A DNA stretch of 64,000 nt from Carallia brachiata (taxonomy: Eukaryota > Streptophyta > Magnoliopsida > Malpighiales > Rhizophoraceae), in contig JADCRB010000001.1 in assembly GCA_021464245.1 (NCBI GenBank), positions 753,169 through 817,168 on the forward strand, written 5' to 3'. This document shows positions 26,942 to 38,800 of this stretch, piece after piece. Each line of letters starts with the position of its first letter. The first letter of the stretch is position 1. A program made the translations under genes and the position numbers. Below the pieces are notes generated by a model. It saw only the letters and a program-made list of their open reading frames with translations, did not search any database and was not told the origin of the DNA.

Positions 26942-27620
26942 ACGCTGGTATTTGATGAATCAACAGACTTTATAAAACAAAGAGGAAGGCCGAAGGTGGG
27001 TTTTGAAAATGAAACGTTGCCCATGAAAGCGACAAGGAAAGGTTACTGGAGCTGCGGAAAAATCTATCAATATCTAACAATTAGGCAATGAGCATTGGAG
27101 ATATTTTAGGATAAGTTGCCAAAACTTTTGTTGACAAGTTTGGTGTTAAAAGGTCACTCTCATTAATCTTTTTTTTTTTTTTTTAAATTCCTTTTGCAAA
27201 AGAAAGCATTCTTGTCAGAAAAATATTCCTTTTTCTTAGTCTTAAAAAGAAAAAAAAAACAAAAACAAAAAAAAGGATGAATGAGAATGACCTTATGCAA
27301 TTAGAACTTTTGCCTCAAGTCTTCGGTGGAAGACCTCGTGCCTGCCTTTAAATTCATCGAATGTAACTTAAAAGCTTTCTCAAGGAATTCTTACGCAATT
27401 CACGTGGTAAGATGCAACAAACATCACCTAAACTCGCACCTGCCAAAATGGAAAAAGAAAAAAAAAAATAATGGATTTCATTTTTAAAAAAAAAAACCCT
27501 TCATTGATTAGATGCAGGTTGAAATGTTCTCAAAATCGTAAAAAATCATATATATATATATATAAAGCTATTAGAGATTTTATGTATCATTTCATTTTCT
27601 TTCTTCAAACTTTTGTGATC
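26942..27620. other. Intergenic AT-rich DNA
   Basis: It holds poly-T and poly-A tracts and a (TA)n run near 27549-27565. I see no gene and no clear repeat borders. The tandem array homology begins at its right edge. Confidence 0.5.
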
Positions 27621-28015
27621 TGAAAAGTTTGTACGATGTTTAATCCAAGTAATCAGATGCTTCTTTTATAGCCATTTTTTGTTGAAAATACACCAAAAGC
27701 ACTAGTTAAAAGATTCATTTGCAACTCTTAAACTTTTTCAATGTTTAATTTAGTGCTTCTAACTCTAATTATCTAGTTTTGGGTGGAAAGACGATAAACA
27801 CATCTTTAAAAGCAAGAAAAAAGCAACAAAAAAGTGCGAATGGGTTAAAAGTCGAGTAGTCAATTTTTAATATATTTTTTTAGATAAGTCAATTTCCAAA
27901 ATTAAAATATGAGAGATTTTTTTCCTTCTAATAAGTGACGTCAATTACATAAACTTAAAGGGAGTGATAGAGCCACAATCTATACATAATAAAGCACAAT
28001 TTGTGCATGTAAGGA

Positions 28016-28228
28016 GACAACACATGCCATGATCCACTAAAAATTGGCCAAAAAATTAAAAATTAAAAAAAAAGGTTAAGCTACACTTGTAACATCCCAA
28101 TTTTAAAGTAAGGTCTAAAAATGACAACACATGACATGATCCACAAAAAATTGGCCAAAAAATTTAAAATTAAAAAAAAAAAAAGCTACACTTGTAACAT
28201 CCCAATTTTAAAGTAAGGTCTAAAAATG
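28016..28228. repeat. Tandem duplication of about 107 bp
   Basis: Two adjacent copies (28016-28122 and 28123-28228) share GACAACACATGNCATGATCC, ATTGGCCAAAAAA and CTACACTTGTAACATCCCAA. The matching place in unit C (about 49917-50015) has one copy, so the duplication arose in unit A or was lost in C. Confidence 0.85.
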
Positions 28229-28453
28229 ACAATACTAGATGCAGCAAGTCTCTTTAAGAATGTAGATGCTTAAAAGAAATTAATTAATTATTACCTTTTT
28301 AAAGAAACTGCAGAGTAATGATAGAAGATGGAGTTAAATGAGAATGATTTTATGGCTATTAACTAATTGAGCAAAGCTTGATTATTATTATTATTATTTT
28401 TGTAATATTTGAAACTATGATGGTCAGATATGAAACTTAATTGTCAGTTGGGT

Positions 28454-28640
28454 ACTGTTACATTTTTAGAAAAAAAAAAAAAGAAAAAATACGCGAATGC
28501 AACTAATCAGATTTAATATGTAATTGACTGAATTACAAATGTAATTAAATATAAATTTTTTTTATATATTTAATTACACTTAAAATTTAATTAATTATAT
28601 ATTTAATTCAACTGATTACATTTAGACGTATTTTCAACCT
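28454..28640. repeat. Foldback MITE-like element, copy 2
   Basis: The left arm reads GCGAATGCAACTAATCAGAT near 28495 and resembles the arms of the element at 1041-1236, including an outer ACTGTTACATTTTTAG block. Many C and G positions of copy 1 are T and A here, as expected from deamination of methylated cytosines. It is absent from the matching place in unit C. Confidence 0.55.
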
Positions 28641-28810
28641 TCCTTTTATCCAAAAAAAAAAAGATATATAACTTTTTCCTTGTCAAAATACTCGGTTAAG
28701 ACTTTATAGTAGTGCATTTAAGTCTTAAACTCTAAAAAAATGATGTGTCGTGATGTTGTGGTCCCATAACTATAACGGGATTTCCAAAAAAAAAAAAAAA
28801 AAAAAAGAGA

Positions 28811-29050
28811 AAAGATAAGTGAACGGTATTTAATGTACGGAAAATAAATGAAAAAATTTATTTATTCAATTAATTAATTTATTTATATAACAAAATGTTA
28901 AATTATTGTAATCAAATTTAAAAATATTTTTTTATATATTTTTTTATTATAAAAATTAAATATTTTATTATATAAATAAATTAATTAATTGTATCAAAAA
29001 ATTTTCTCTATTTGTTCATCGTACACCAAAAATTTCGTTTACCTAACACT
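28811..29050. mobile_element. Short inverted-repeat insertion (MITE-like) upstream of FER-A
   Basis: Both ends carry arms with CAATTAATTAATTTATTTATATAA in inverted orientation (left near 28868-28890, right near 28973-28996), with outer bases GTGAACG/GTAAACG. Units C and D read straight across this point from the GATTTC block into GCAGAAAAATGCCGG, so this is an insertion specific to unit A. Confidence 0.6.
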
Positions 29051-29647
29051 ATTAAAAAAAAAACAGAAAAATGCCGGCTGGTCCTCCATGGGCGCCATCC
29101 GACGACTGACTTGAAGCATTGACCACAAAGTCTTCCATTTTTCGTCCCCTTCTCCTCCGCTAGAGGGGTGAAACTTCATTTTAGCCCTTTTATCGTAATC
29201 AAATCCAGTTGGGTAGAGGACGAGCAGTTGCTACAGTAATTGAAGGTAAAAGTTTAGGATTTTAATTACAGACTTATGTCTCAACCTTTTCCTTTTTTTT
29301 ATTATTAAGCTATCAATTTTAGTGAAGAAAAACATCTAATTTTATATTCTCATTATTTTTTTTACGTTGAAAATACAAACTAAGAATATTTTATTTTAAT
29401 GATTAATAAATTATAACTTAATTAATATTAGAATGCCTTTAAGTCATTATCAACAAATATGCAATTAAATATCATACTAACCCAATGTATGAATCTCTAT
29501 TCATGTTATTTTTGTATTTATTTTAAAAAAAACTTAAATTTGACAATTCAGTCACGCCCCACCTCAGTGCCTTTATTTATTTGAGCATCAGCAAATTTTC
29601 CGTTATTTCACTTTCTCATGTTCTCTGCACTTCTTTGCCTCTCTAAA

Positions 29648-32290
29648 ATGAAGAGTGCTAACCACAAATGTTCCTCCAACAAAAAGCTGCCAAACCCAAC
29701 CACTCTCTGCATCTTTTTCTTCCTGCACAGCTTTATAATTGTCTTCTTCGTTGCTGCTCAAACGGAACATTCTTATGTCCCCCGAGACGACATAGCTCTC
29801 GATTGTGGTTCAGACAGCGACAACACCGTAAAAGGCCGGACCTGGAGAGCGGAAACCGGATTGCTTTTCGGGCAAAAATAACGCATCAGTTGTCTCTACA
29901 GCAGTTGAATACCCGACAACGCTTGACGTGATTCCTTACAAAACCGCACTCTCCCGCCTCCTCCCAGTTCAGCTACGTATTCCCAGTCACTGCAGGGCCC
30001 AAGTTCGTTCGGCTCTACTTCTACCCTGCTTCCTACCCAAATTTCAACAGCTCGGCTGCCTTCTTTTCCGTCAAAGCCGGCGGCTTTACCCTTCTCAGCA
30101 ACTTCAGCGCCGCCCTCCACGCTCAGGCCCTCGGCCTGGAAGGCATTTCTCGGGAGTTCTGCATGAATATTGTTGATAGTGAGCAAATGCTTAACGTCAC
30201 GTTTAGTCCTGCCCCTGGAATTGCAGACGCCTACGCCTTCGTTAATGGGATTGAAGTGGTTTCAATGCCTGACGATCTTTATTACAGTGCAGTGGACGAT
30301 CCAGGGACCAACTTCGTTGGCCAAATCAATCCGCGCCGCATTGATAGAAGCACGGCGTTGGAGCTGATGTACCGGATAAACATTGGCGGCAATTCGCTTT
30401 CGGCTGATCAAGACACCGGCTTGTATCGCAGGTGGACCATGGACAACGAATACCTGACAGATGCTCAACCAAGTGCTCTTCCTTCTAACAACACTATCCA
30501 ACTTGTTTACAACAACCGGACCCGGGTTGCCGCTCCGGGCCAAGTCTACAGAACCGCCAGGTCAATGGGGATGAACAAGACTGTAAACGAGAATTACAAT
30601 CTTACTTGGGAATTTTCAGTTGATTCTTTGTTCACGTACCTTGTCAGGCTTCATTTCTGCGAGTTCCAGCAGCCGATTGTGAAGCCAGGGGACAGAGTTT
30701 TTGAGATCTATATGGCCAATCAGACTGCTGAGGATCATGCCGATGTGATCGGGTGGGCTGGTGGGAATGGGATTCCCGTGTACAGGGACTATGCCGTGCT
30801 GATTGGAGCTAAGGGAAGCGAAAAGGTACAGAATATCTCTATTAAATTGCACCCAAAAATGCCGAGCACATATGCTGATGCAATTCTTAATGGACTTGAA
30901 ATCTTCAAGTTGAGTGAATTAGACAATCTTGCGGGACCAAATCCTGACCCGTTACCAATTAGTCCGCCCACTGTCGCCGCAACCATGCCAATATCATCCA
31001 AGTCCAAGAGCAGCAGGATAACAATAGTCACAACAAGTGTTGTGGCTTCTGTATCAGCTGTTGCTGTGCTCTCTTTTATTGTGTTGTTCATTCTTCATCG
31101 GAGGCAAAAGGTCAAGGACAAGTCTGCTGAGAGTCGGAAATCAACTTTACCATCTCATCTCTGTCGTCATTTCTCACTAGGCGAGATCAAGGCAGCCACC
31201 AACAACTTTGATAGTGTATTCATTATTGGTGTTGGTGGGTTTGGCAACGTGTATAAAGGTTTTATTGATGGGGGGACTAAACTCGTCGCGATCAAGCGGT
31301 TGAATCCGGGGTCACAACAAGGGGCAAATGAGTTCAAGACAGAGATTGAAATGCTCTCTCAGCTTAGATACATCCATTTGGTCTCTCTAATTGGTTATTG
31401 CTACGAAGATGGAGAAATGATCCTCGTGTATGATTACATGGCTCGGGTACTCTTCGTGATCACCTTTACAAGACGGATAATCCTCCACTTTCATGGAAAC
31501 AGCGGCTAGAGATTTGCATTGGTTCAGCTCGTGGGTTGCAATACCTTCATTCGAAGCTAAGCAGATGATCATCCACTCGTGATGTAAAGACACAAACATC
31601 TTGTTGGATGAGAAATGGGTGGCCAAGGTCTCAGATTTCGGGTTGTCCAAAATTGGCCCTACAAGCGTGTCCAAGGGCCATGTCAGCACGGTAGTGAAGG
31701 GTAGTTTCGGTTATATTGATCCTGAATATTACCGGCTCCAGCAACTGACAGACAAGTTCGATGTGTACTCATTTGGGGTGGTGTTATGTGAGATATTGTG
31801 CGCCAAACCACCTGTTGATAAATCAAATCTTGAAGAGCCAGTGAGCCTAGTAGAGCTTTTTAGGCAATGCTACCGCAAAAGCAAGCTTAATAAGATCATC
31901 GATCCTCATTTAGATAAAAAGGTCGTGCCAAAGTGCCTAGAAAGATTTGCTGCTATCACTGCGAGCTGCTTGTTAGACCGTGGAATAGATAGGCCTTCGA
32001 TGGCTGATGTAGTTTGGCAACTTGAGTCTGCATTGCAAATGCAAAAGAGTGCAGAGGAGAAAATTGAGCTTGGTGAGGCTCAAACTCTGGTTGATATCAG
32101 TGAGGAGACGCCCTTGAAGGATTGTCCTCCAACTACTGATAGTGATGACTTCTTTGGCGATAACAGTAGCACCGTGATTGGTTCCCAAACAACAATCAGC
32201 AATGATGAACCAAGTTGTCCTACCATGAAGCCTGAAACAATGATATCAAGCGTGGAGTTCTTAGAGATAAGGAAGTCAGAAAGGCGATGA
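29648..32290 (+). pseudogene. FERONIA-like (CrRLK1L) receptor kinase, unit A, frameshifted
   Basis: This is an intronless malectin-like receptor kinase in the FERONIA family: signal peptide (29648-29760), tandem malectin-like ectodomain, transmembrane segment (about 31018-31095), then a Ser/Thr kinase with GVGGFGNV glycine loop and VAIKR lysine. The conserved start MKSANHK is at 29648; an ATG 30 bases upstream is in frame but not conserved. Damage: an 8-base net loss near 29850-29875 gives a stop at 29879-29881, and a one-base gain near 29950 does not restore the frame. Four single-base indels at about 31444, 31546, 31578 and 31595 then destroy the catalytic HRD loop. The frame from DFG to the C-terminus (31601-32290) is open again. 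Intact family members bind RALF peptides and sense cell-wall state. I infer it is non-functional unless the indels are sequencing errors. Confidence 0.88.
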
Positions 32291-33840
32291 TACATATGCT
32301 GATTACCTTGCTAAGTTAGTATGATGTGCATATCCTTGAGACAAAATTTTGCAGGTTAAAGATGGTTTGCACTACTGGTTCACCCCTCCAGGAGAGCCCC
32401 GAAACTTGCTTTGGCTGATTCTACTAGGGTCTCTTTTCCTGGTTCCGTAGCCTCCTATGCTGGATTTCACCCTCCAATGTAACCAAAAAAAAAACAAAAA
32501 AAATTACAGTTTAATTAGCTCATTGTGTGTGTTTTTTTTTTTTGTTGACAGAACTCATTGTGTGTTTATCTACCTATGGTGCCTCTTGTGTATTAGTCAA
32601 TTTGAGAAAATTTGACATTTTTCCTGTACTGTTTTCATCTCCCCGTCATTTTTTCCCCCAACCCTTGTGGTTAGGATGGAAATTAATTAAGAATTTAAAT
32701 AGAAAATAATGGTTACAACAAAAATTAATTTTACAAACTAATGATTTTCATAAAAAATGTAATAATTATAAAATCAAATAATAAGAGTAATAGTTATAAC
32801 GTAAATTAGTCAAGGATTTAAATACAAAATAATGACTATAACGTAAATTAATAGAAATAAATAATTATTTGTTTAGTAAATTTTTTTTTAGTGAGCAAAG
32901 CAGGGGAGCTGTAAGATAATGCTGAAGAAAATAGCGGAAAATTAAAAAATTAGCGAAAATTAGCAAAAATTATTAAGTAAATAAAAAATTAAGGAAATCA
33001 TATTGATTGCCATGTGCCAATTAAAATCACAAGAAAAACTGTCTCTAAATTTTCCTATTATACTAATTAGATAAAGATAGATCCCAATAACAACTTGGAT
33101 ATTTTTGTTTTTGGGAGTACTATTCCTCATGAACGTCATGTCTCAAAGGTCTGGTATTCGAAATTTGGGTAGATAAGTGATATTAGCGGGAAACGGTAAC
33201 CAAAAAAAAAAAAAGAGTGATCATGTTTGGCTGCTGGAGGATTCATATTCCCGCTCTAGGTTAGATCTATCCTAATCAGTAAATGACCGGAGATCCAATT
33301 TTCGCGGTTCATAAATAATTTATCAAAAAAGTTAGAGCATCAGAAGAAAAGGTGTTTGAAGATGCCTCTAAATGCAATTATATTTTTATTTTTTTTATAA
33401 TTATGACTTTATTTTATTGCTATAAAAAACACATCTAATTAATTTTTTATTATAAAATATAAAAATATAATTATAAAAAATAAAAAGATGATTACATGTA
33501 AATATATTTTCAGGCGATTTTTCATCTAATAGTGTAATAGTTCTCATAATTTAAAAATTACCATCCGCTTAACTATCAGATCAATCACAATGAATGCACG
33601 GAAGGCGCCAAGCCATCACAACCATCAACCTGCGTCATCATAACCACCAATGGACGGTGATGAAGAGCGCGTTTTCCCATTGGCGGGAAACTTGAACCCA
33701 AAAGAAAAAAAAAGAAAAAAAGAGAAATGAGTAATTGTCCAAGAAAAAATACACACAATGAGACCAAAATTGATAATAATAAAAAAAACTCAAAAATTTA
33801 AAAATTTTTTTAAAAAAACCCGAAAACTACCTGATTCAAA
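32291..33840 (+). repeat. 3' flank of FER-A, near-identical to the 3' flank of FER-C
   Basis: From the stop codon for about 1.4 kb, this stretch matches 53508-54890 almost base for base, including poly-A tracts. It contains a MITE-like insertion (33334-33545) that C shares and B lacks. No gene is present except the RNR1 promoter relic at its end. Confidence 0.85.
33334..33545. mobile_element. AT-rich MITE-like insertion shared by units A and C
   Basis: The left end (ATCAGAAGAAAAGGTGTTTG) resembles the reverse complement of the right end (ATTAGATGAAAAATCGCCTG). The matching place in unit B (44849-44875) lacks it, and unit C has it at about 54551-54765. It has no coding capacity. Confidence 0.55.
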
Positions 33841-34070
33841 ATTGAAAATCATTTGGCCTTTTGTCAGTGGCTTCTCGCGCACTCTTCATCGCTACTCTGC
33901 AACCCTCTCTGCTCAATTACCTCTTTAAATACGAAATCGCATTACAAAATACGAATATCAAGGGGCAGAGGCAGCCGACCCATCCTCATTACCTGTTCGA
34001 CGTAAATCACCTGAGACACTTTTGTATCATTTCTTTTGGAAAGAAGAAGAAGATATGAGAAAAATACAAC
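33585..34070 (+). pseudogene. RNR1 promoter and 5' leader relic, unit A
   Basis: The stretch aligns with the sequence just upstream of the RNR1 start in unit B (44886-45340): GAATGCACGGAAGGCGCCAAGCCATC, the E2F-like box TTGGCGGGAAA at 33680-33690 (B: 44992-45002), GGCTTCTCGCGCACTCTTCA, CGAAATCGCATTAC and TCATTACCTGTTCGACGTAA. It stops shortly before the coding region; no RNR1 exon follows. Instead the next homologous block is the leader of FER-B at about 34860. Confidence 0.8.
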
Positions 34071-34860
34071 AGCTTGTCACTAAGAGCCTGTTTGGAGTGC
34101 AAAAGGGCTGAAGAAAGAAAGTGAAGAGAAAGAAAATAGTGAGAAAGAAAATGGAGGGAAAGAATGTAATTTTCTCTCAACTTGTTTGGAGTGATAATAG
34201 AAATAGGGAGAAAGAAAGTGATGAGAAAAAAATGATTTTTTGAATATGAGGAGAAAATGAAGTGAAAGAAAATTTTTAATTATAAAATACAATTATACCC
34301 CTAACACAATTAATGTATTAAAAGGAATTTTACATTTTTTTTAATTATGTACTAAAAGTCATCCCTTTCATGTTATAATTCTAGCACCGTATAGAAAAAA
34401 AAATTATATATTTTATTATTTATATATTAAAAAGTTATTTGTATCTATAATTTTATTTACTTTTAAAAATTCAATTTTCATCAATGAATAATTAATTTAC
34501 CTTTAATATATCAAATTTAAAGTACATCTATTATTAGTTTAATTTTAAAAACAACGAAAAGATGAATTAATGACAACCATAAAAAAAAGAAAACCACAAT
34601 TGTGCATGATATGAGGAGGACACTTTAGTCATTTTAATGTAGCCCTTGAGCTGTTCTTCGACTTTCTTCTCCTTTTAGCAAGAAAATTCGTACAGTACGG
34701 CTTTCCATGCCTTCTCTCGAATTTTGTGCAATTTTCTTTCTTCAGCTTCTCCAAACGGAGAAAACTTCCTCGATTATTGTAGCTTTCTTTCTCCTGTATT
34801 TCTTTCCTTTGTTTTCTTTCCACTTCAAACATAGTGTAAAATTTTCAGCAAAAAATTCTA
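34071..34860. other. AT-rich insertion between the RNR1 relic and FER-B
   Basis: It begins CACTAAGAGCCTGTTTGGAG (34078) and ends with CACTTCAAACATAGTG (34838), so the ends are CACTA...TAGTG with partly inverted flanking bases and GA-rich/TC-rich interiors on the two sides. This may be a non-autonomous DNA transposon, but no matching target duplication is seen (TGT against TAA). No coding capacity. Confidence 0.4.
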
Positions 34861-35260
34861 AAATTTGACCATTTCAGCCGCACCCAGCAGGCCACCACAG
34901 CATTTCTCATTTTCTAGCTTCTCTGTACATCTTCTCCCGCCAAAAATGAAGAGCACTAACCAAAAATCTTTCTCCAAGAAAAAGCTGACGATTACAACCA
35001 TTGTCTGCCATATCATCTTCGTCCACAGCTTTTTAACCTACATTGCTGCTCAAACTGAACCTCCATATGTCCCTCGAGATAACATAGCTCTTGATTGTGG
35101 CTCAGATAGCGACAACACCGTACAAGGCCGGACCTGGACAGCGGAAACCAGATCACCAGTGCAGCTTTTCGAGCAAAACAGCGCATCAGTTGTCTCTACA
35201 GCGGTCGAATACCCGACAACGCTAGACGTGGTTCCTTACATAACCGCACGGCTCTCCCGC

Positions 35261-35744
35261 TGAAGATCAACACAAGTTTTCTAATCTAGAAAACTCTAGA
35301 AGATAATCCAATCAAGAAGAAGAAAGAAAGTTCTGGCAATATTTGGCACCATCAATTTGAGCTTCCACCGGCATTAGTTTTATTATGGACCATTCAAGAA
35401 GCTTCTAGCTTGCAATTATTTATAAACCAATAAAGCAAGTCTAGATTGTTCTCCACCGACCCAAGCATGTATAAATAGGTGTTGGGTGTGTGTGTTGTAA
35501 ATACAATGAAGCATGAGTGAAAATCAACAAAGTTATGTGTGTGTGTGCTGCCGTGAGAGAGAGAGCAAGTAAGTGAGAGACAAAAATTAAGAAAAGTAAT
35601 ATTTGTGTGTTGTGTTAGTGTGAGAAGTTAAGTAATAGTTGAGAGGTTCACGTCTCCTAAAGTATTGAGTGTGTACTGTATTTATTTAATTTAATATAAT
35701 AAAATTATCTATTTCACTTGAGATAGTCCCCTCCTACCTTAACA
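35261..35744 (+). repeat. 5' LTR of the first copia element
   Basis: It is 484 bp and starts TGAAGATC, ending CCTTAACA. A TATA box TATAAATA is at 35470-35477. It differs from the 3' LTR by two substitutions and one 2-bp indel. Confidence 0.97.
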
Positions 35745-35888
35745 ATTTGGTATCAGAGCTTGCGGTCTGGGACCGTGATTTTCGTGCTACCGATTTGGGA
35801 TCGGATTCATCGAAGAGTTTGTACGAAAACTCTGTCCACGCGCAGTCTGGGACTGTGAGAAATTTTTGGTCTGGGACCAAATAAAATA

Positions 35889-38800
35889 ATGGATGCAATT
35901 AACGTGGGGGTTATCAAAAAGCTCAACAGCCAAAATTATGGCGTGTGGAGAACGTGCATGGAGTCCTACCTCCAAGGCCAGGACCTTTGGGAGGTCGTCA
36001 GTGGCAGCGACACCACACCACCAGATGAGGCCGCGACACTGAAGAAATGGAATATAAAGGCTGGAAAAGCGATGTTCGCCATCAAGACAACAATAGAAGA
36101 AGAGATATTGGAGCACGTCAGGTACGCTAAAACTCCGAAAGAAGCCTGGGATAATCTAGCTTTACGATTTGCTAAAAAGAATGATATGCGGCTTCAATTA
36201 TTAGAGAATGAACTAATGTCTACAACTCAGCGTGAAATGACTATAAGTCAATATTTTACAAAAATTAAATCAATTTGCCGCGAAATTTCGGAACTGGATT
36301 CTGAGTCTAAAATTAGTGAAGCTAGAATGAGAAGAATTATTATTCATGGTTTGCGCCCAGAATATAGAGGATTTATCGCTGCAGTTCAAGGTTGGCCCAT
36401 TCAACCGTCAATTGAGGAATTAGAAAATTTGCTAGTTAGTCAGGAAACTCTAGCAAAACAAATGGCAGGAGTTTCAATAAGAGGCGAAGAGGAAGCACTG
36501 TTTGTTGGTCAACGGAAAGGGCGTTTTAAATCAAATAATTTTAGGAAATTAAAGAATGATGAAGAAGAAAAATATATTAAGCCACGAAGGAGGAGTTCCC
36601 AGCCAGGGGGAGTTCAACAGCATCAAAATAAAAATTGGCGACAGAATGAAGATGCAAAGAAGCGAAATAGCGAGTGCTACAACTGCGGCAAGAAAGGACA
36701 TTATGCGCGGGATTGTTGGTCCAGGAAGAAAACAGTACAGGGGAATGTCGCTACCTCCAGCAACGATCATCAGGCATCCTACAGTGAAGATGAATGGGAC
36801 TTGGAAGCGTCATTTGCAGTAATAGAGCCTGCAAGGGATGTCTTAAGCAGTAGTCATCAAGAAAAAGAAGTGATCGCCCTGAATGCCATAACAGAGGAAG
36901 AAGTTGAAGGACATGTGGTCACGACATCGAACTCCAGCAAAGTAGACTATAGCAAAAATTGGATATTTGACTCTGGATGCTCAAACCACATGACTGGTGA
37001 TAAAGAAAAATTACATGAGCTATCAGAATACAAAGGACGAGGCATTGTTGTGACAGCGAACAATTCCAGACTTCCAATCACACACATTGGTAAGACAACA
37101 ATTACGTCAAGCCATGCATCTAAGGAAGTTCAGCTGCAAGATGTCTACCATGTCCCGGGCATCAAGAAGAATCTACTATCGATAACTCAACTTACTGCTC
37201 CAGGCAACTTTGTAGTCTTCGGCCCAAATGACGTCAAAGTATATAAAGATTTAAAGGTCATTGGCATACCATTCTTGGAAGGAAGAAGAAACAAGAGTCT
37301 ATCTACGTAATGTCTGCAGAGTCAGCATACGTGGACAAGACAAGGAAAAATGAGACAGTTGATCTCTGGCATGCACGCTTGGGACATGTAAGTTATCACA
37401 AATTGAATGTGATGATGAAGAAAGCCATGCTCAAAGGTCTTCCGCAGCTTGAAGTCAGAAATGATACAGTCTGTGCAGGATGTCAGTATGGGAAGGCACA
37501 TCAGCTGCCATATGAAGAGTCTAAATTCAAAGCTACACAACCGTTGGAGCTTGTCCACTCGGACGTATTTGGTCGAGTCAAACACCCATCTATAAGTGGA
37601 TTCCAGTATATGGTGACATTTATAGATGATTACTCCAGATACGTGTGGGTGTTCTTTATGAAAGAGAAATCAGAGACATTAAACAAGTTCAAAGAATTTA
37701 AAGAGAAAGTTGAAAAAGAAGTAGGAAGAAAGCTTCAATGCTTGCGCACAGACAACGGGGGAGAGTACACTTCAAAAGAATTTATTGAATATCTAAACAA
37801 GCATAGGATAAGGAGGCAATTGACTTGTCCCAACACGCCACAGCAAAATGGAGTGGCCGAAAGGAAGAATAGACATCTCGCAGAGGTGTGTAGGAGCATG
37901 CTTCATGCTAAGAATGTGCCGGGAAGGTTTTGGGCCGAGTGTATGAGAACTGCAGCTCATGTGATCAATAGGCTTCCTCAAGTCAAGTTGGGATTCGTGT
38001 CTCCCTTCGAGAAGCTGTGGAACATGAGACCCACGGTAACTCACTTTCGTGTATTCGGAAGTGTATGTTATGTGTTTGTGCCTAGTCATCTTCGCAGTAA
38101 ATTTGATAAGAAAGCCTGCGGTGCATTTTTGTGGGATATGACAATGAAAGGAAGGGATGGAGATGTTGCGATCCCACAACCAATCGAATTCACGTGTCTC
38201 GGAATGTTGTGTTTGATGAAGCATCATCATGGTGGTCATCTCAGCAAGTGTCACTACCAGATTCAAAAGAAATGGAAGAGATATTGCGAGAGAATGATAA
38301 TGATCAAGGAGGTCCATCACAACCAAGGGCGACAGAGAAGGATGTGGAACAAAGTCCATGGCAAACAGGTGTTTACGAGAGGCCGTCAACAGAAAGAGAA
38401 GAGTCTACACAAGAGGAAACAAGACAAGAGACTCCAGAATTAAGGAGGTCAACTCGAGTACGAAGGCCAAATCCAAGGTATGTGAATGCAGCTCTAGCCG
38501 TAGAAGACTCTGAAAAAGAGCCATCATCATTTGAAGAAGCTATAAAGAGTGACCAATGGCAGAAGGCGATGAAGGAAGAGATTCAAGCCTTGAAGGAGAA
38601 TCAAACTTGGGATTTAGTACCCAAGCCGAGAGATGTCAAACCTATATCATGCAAATGGGTTTATAAGATAAAAAGAAGACCTGATGGATCAGTTGAAAGA
38701 TATAAGGCCCGTCTGGTTGCTCGTGGATTTTCATAGGAGTATGGTGTGGACTATGATGAGACGTTCAGTCCAGTGGCAAAAATCACTACAGTACGAATAC

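Larger units (their letters stand above)
27621..29647 (+). repeat. Unit A upstream segment (duplicated before FER-like genes)
   Basis: This stretch aligns in order with 49540-50928 (unit C), and its last part with 62095-62808 (unit D). Examples are the shared GTAC.ATGTTTAATCC start, the ACTTTATAGT...AAGTCTTAAA block and the final CAGCAAATTTTCCGTTATTTCA just before the start codon. It is longer in unit A because of three extra features: a 107-bp tandem duplication (28016-28228), a foldback element (28454-28640) and an inverted-repeat insertion (about 28811-29050). It contains the promoter and leader of the following kinase gene copy. Confidence 0.8.

Noticed and set aside
34078..34838. CACTA transposon
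   Set aside because: The ends read CACTA...TAGTG, but there is no matching 3-bp target duplication and the inverted repeats are short and interrupted; kept only as a possibility.
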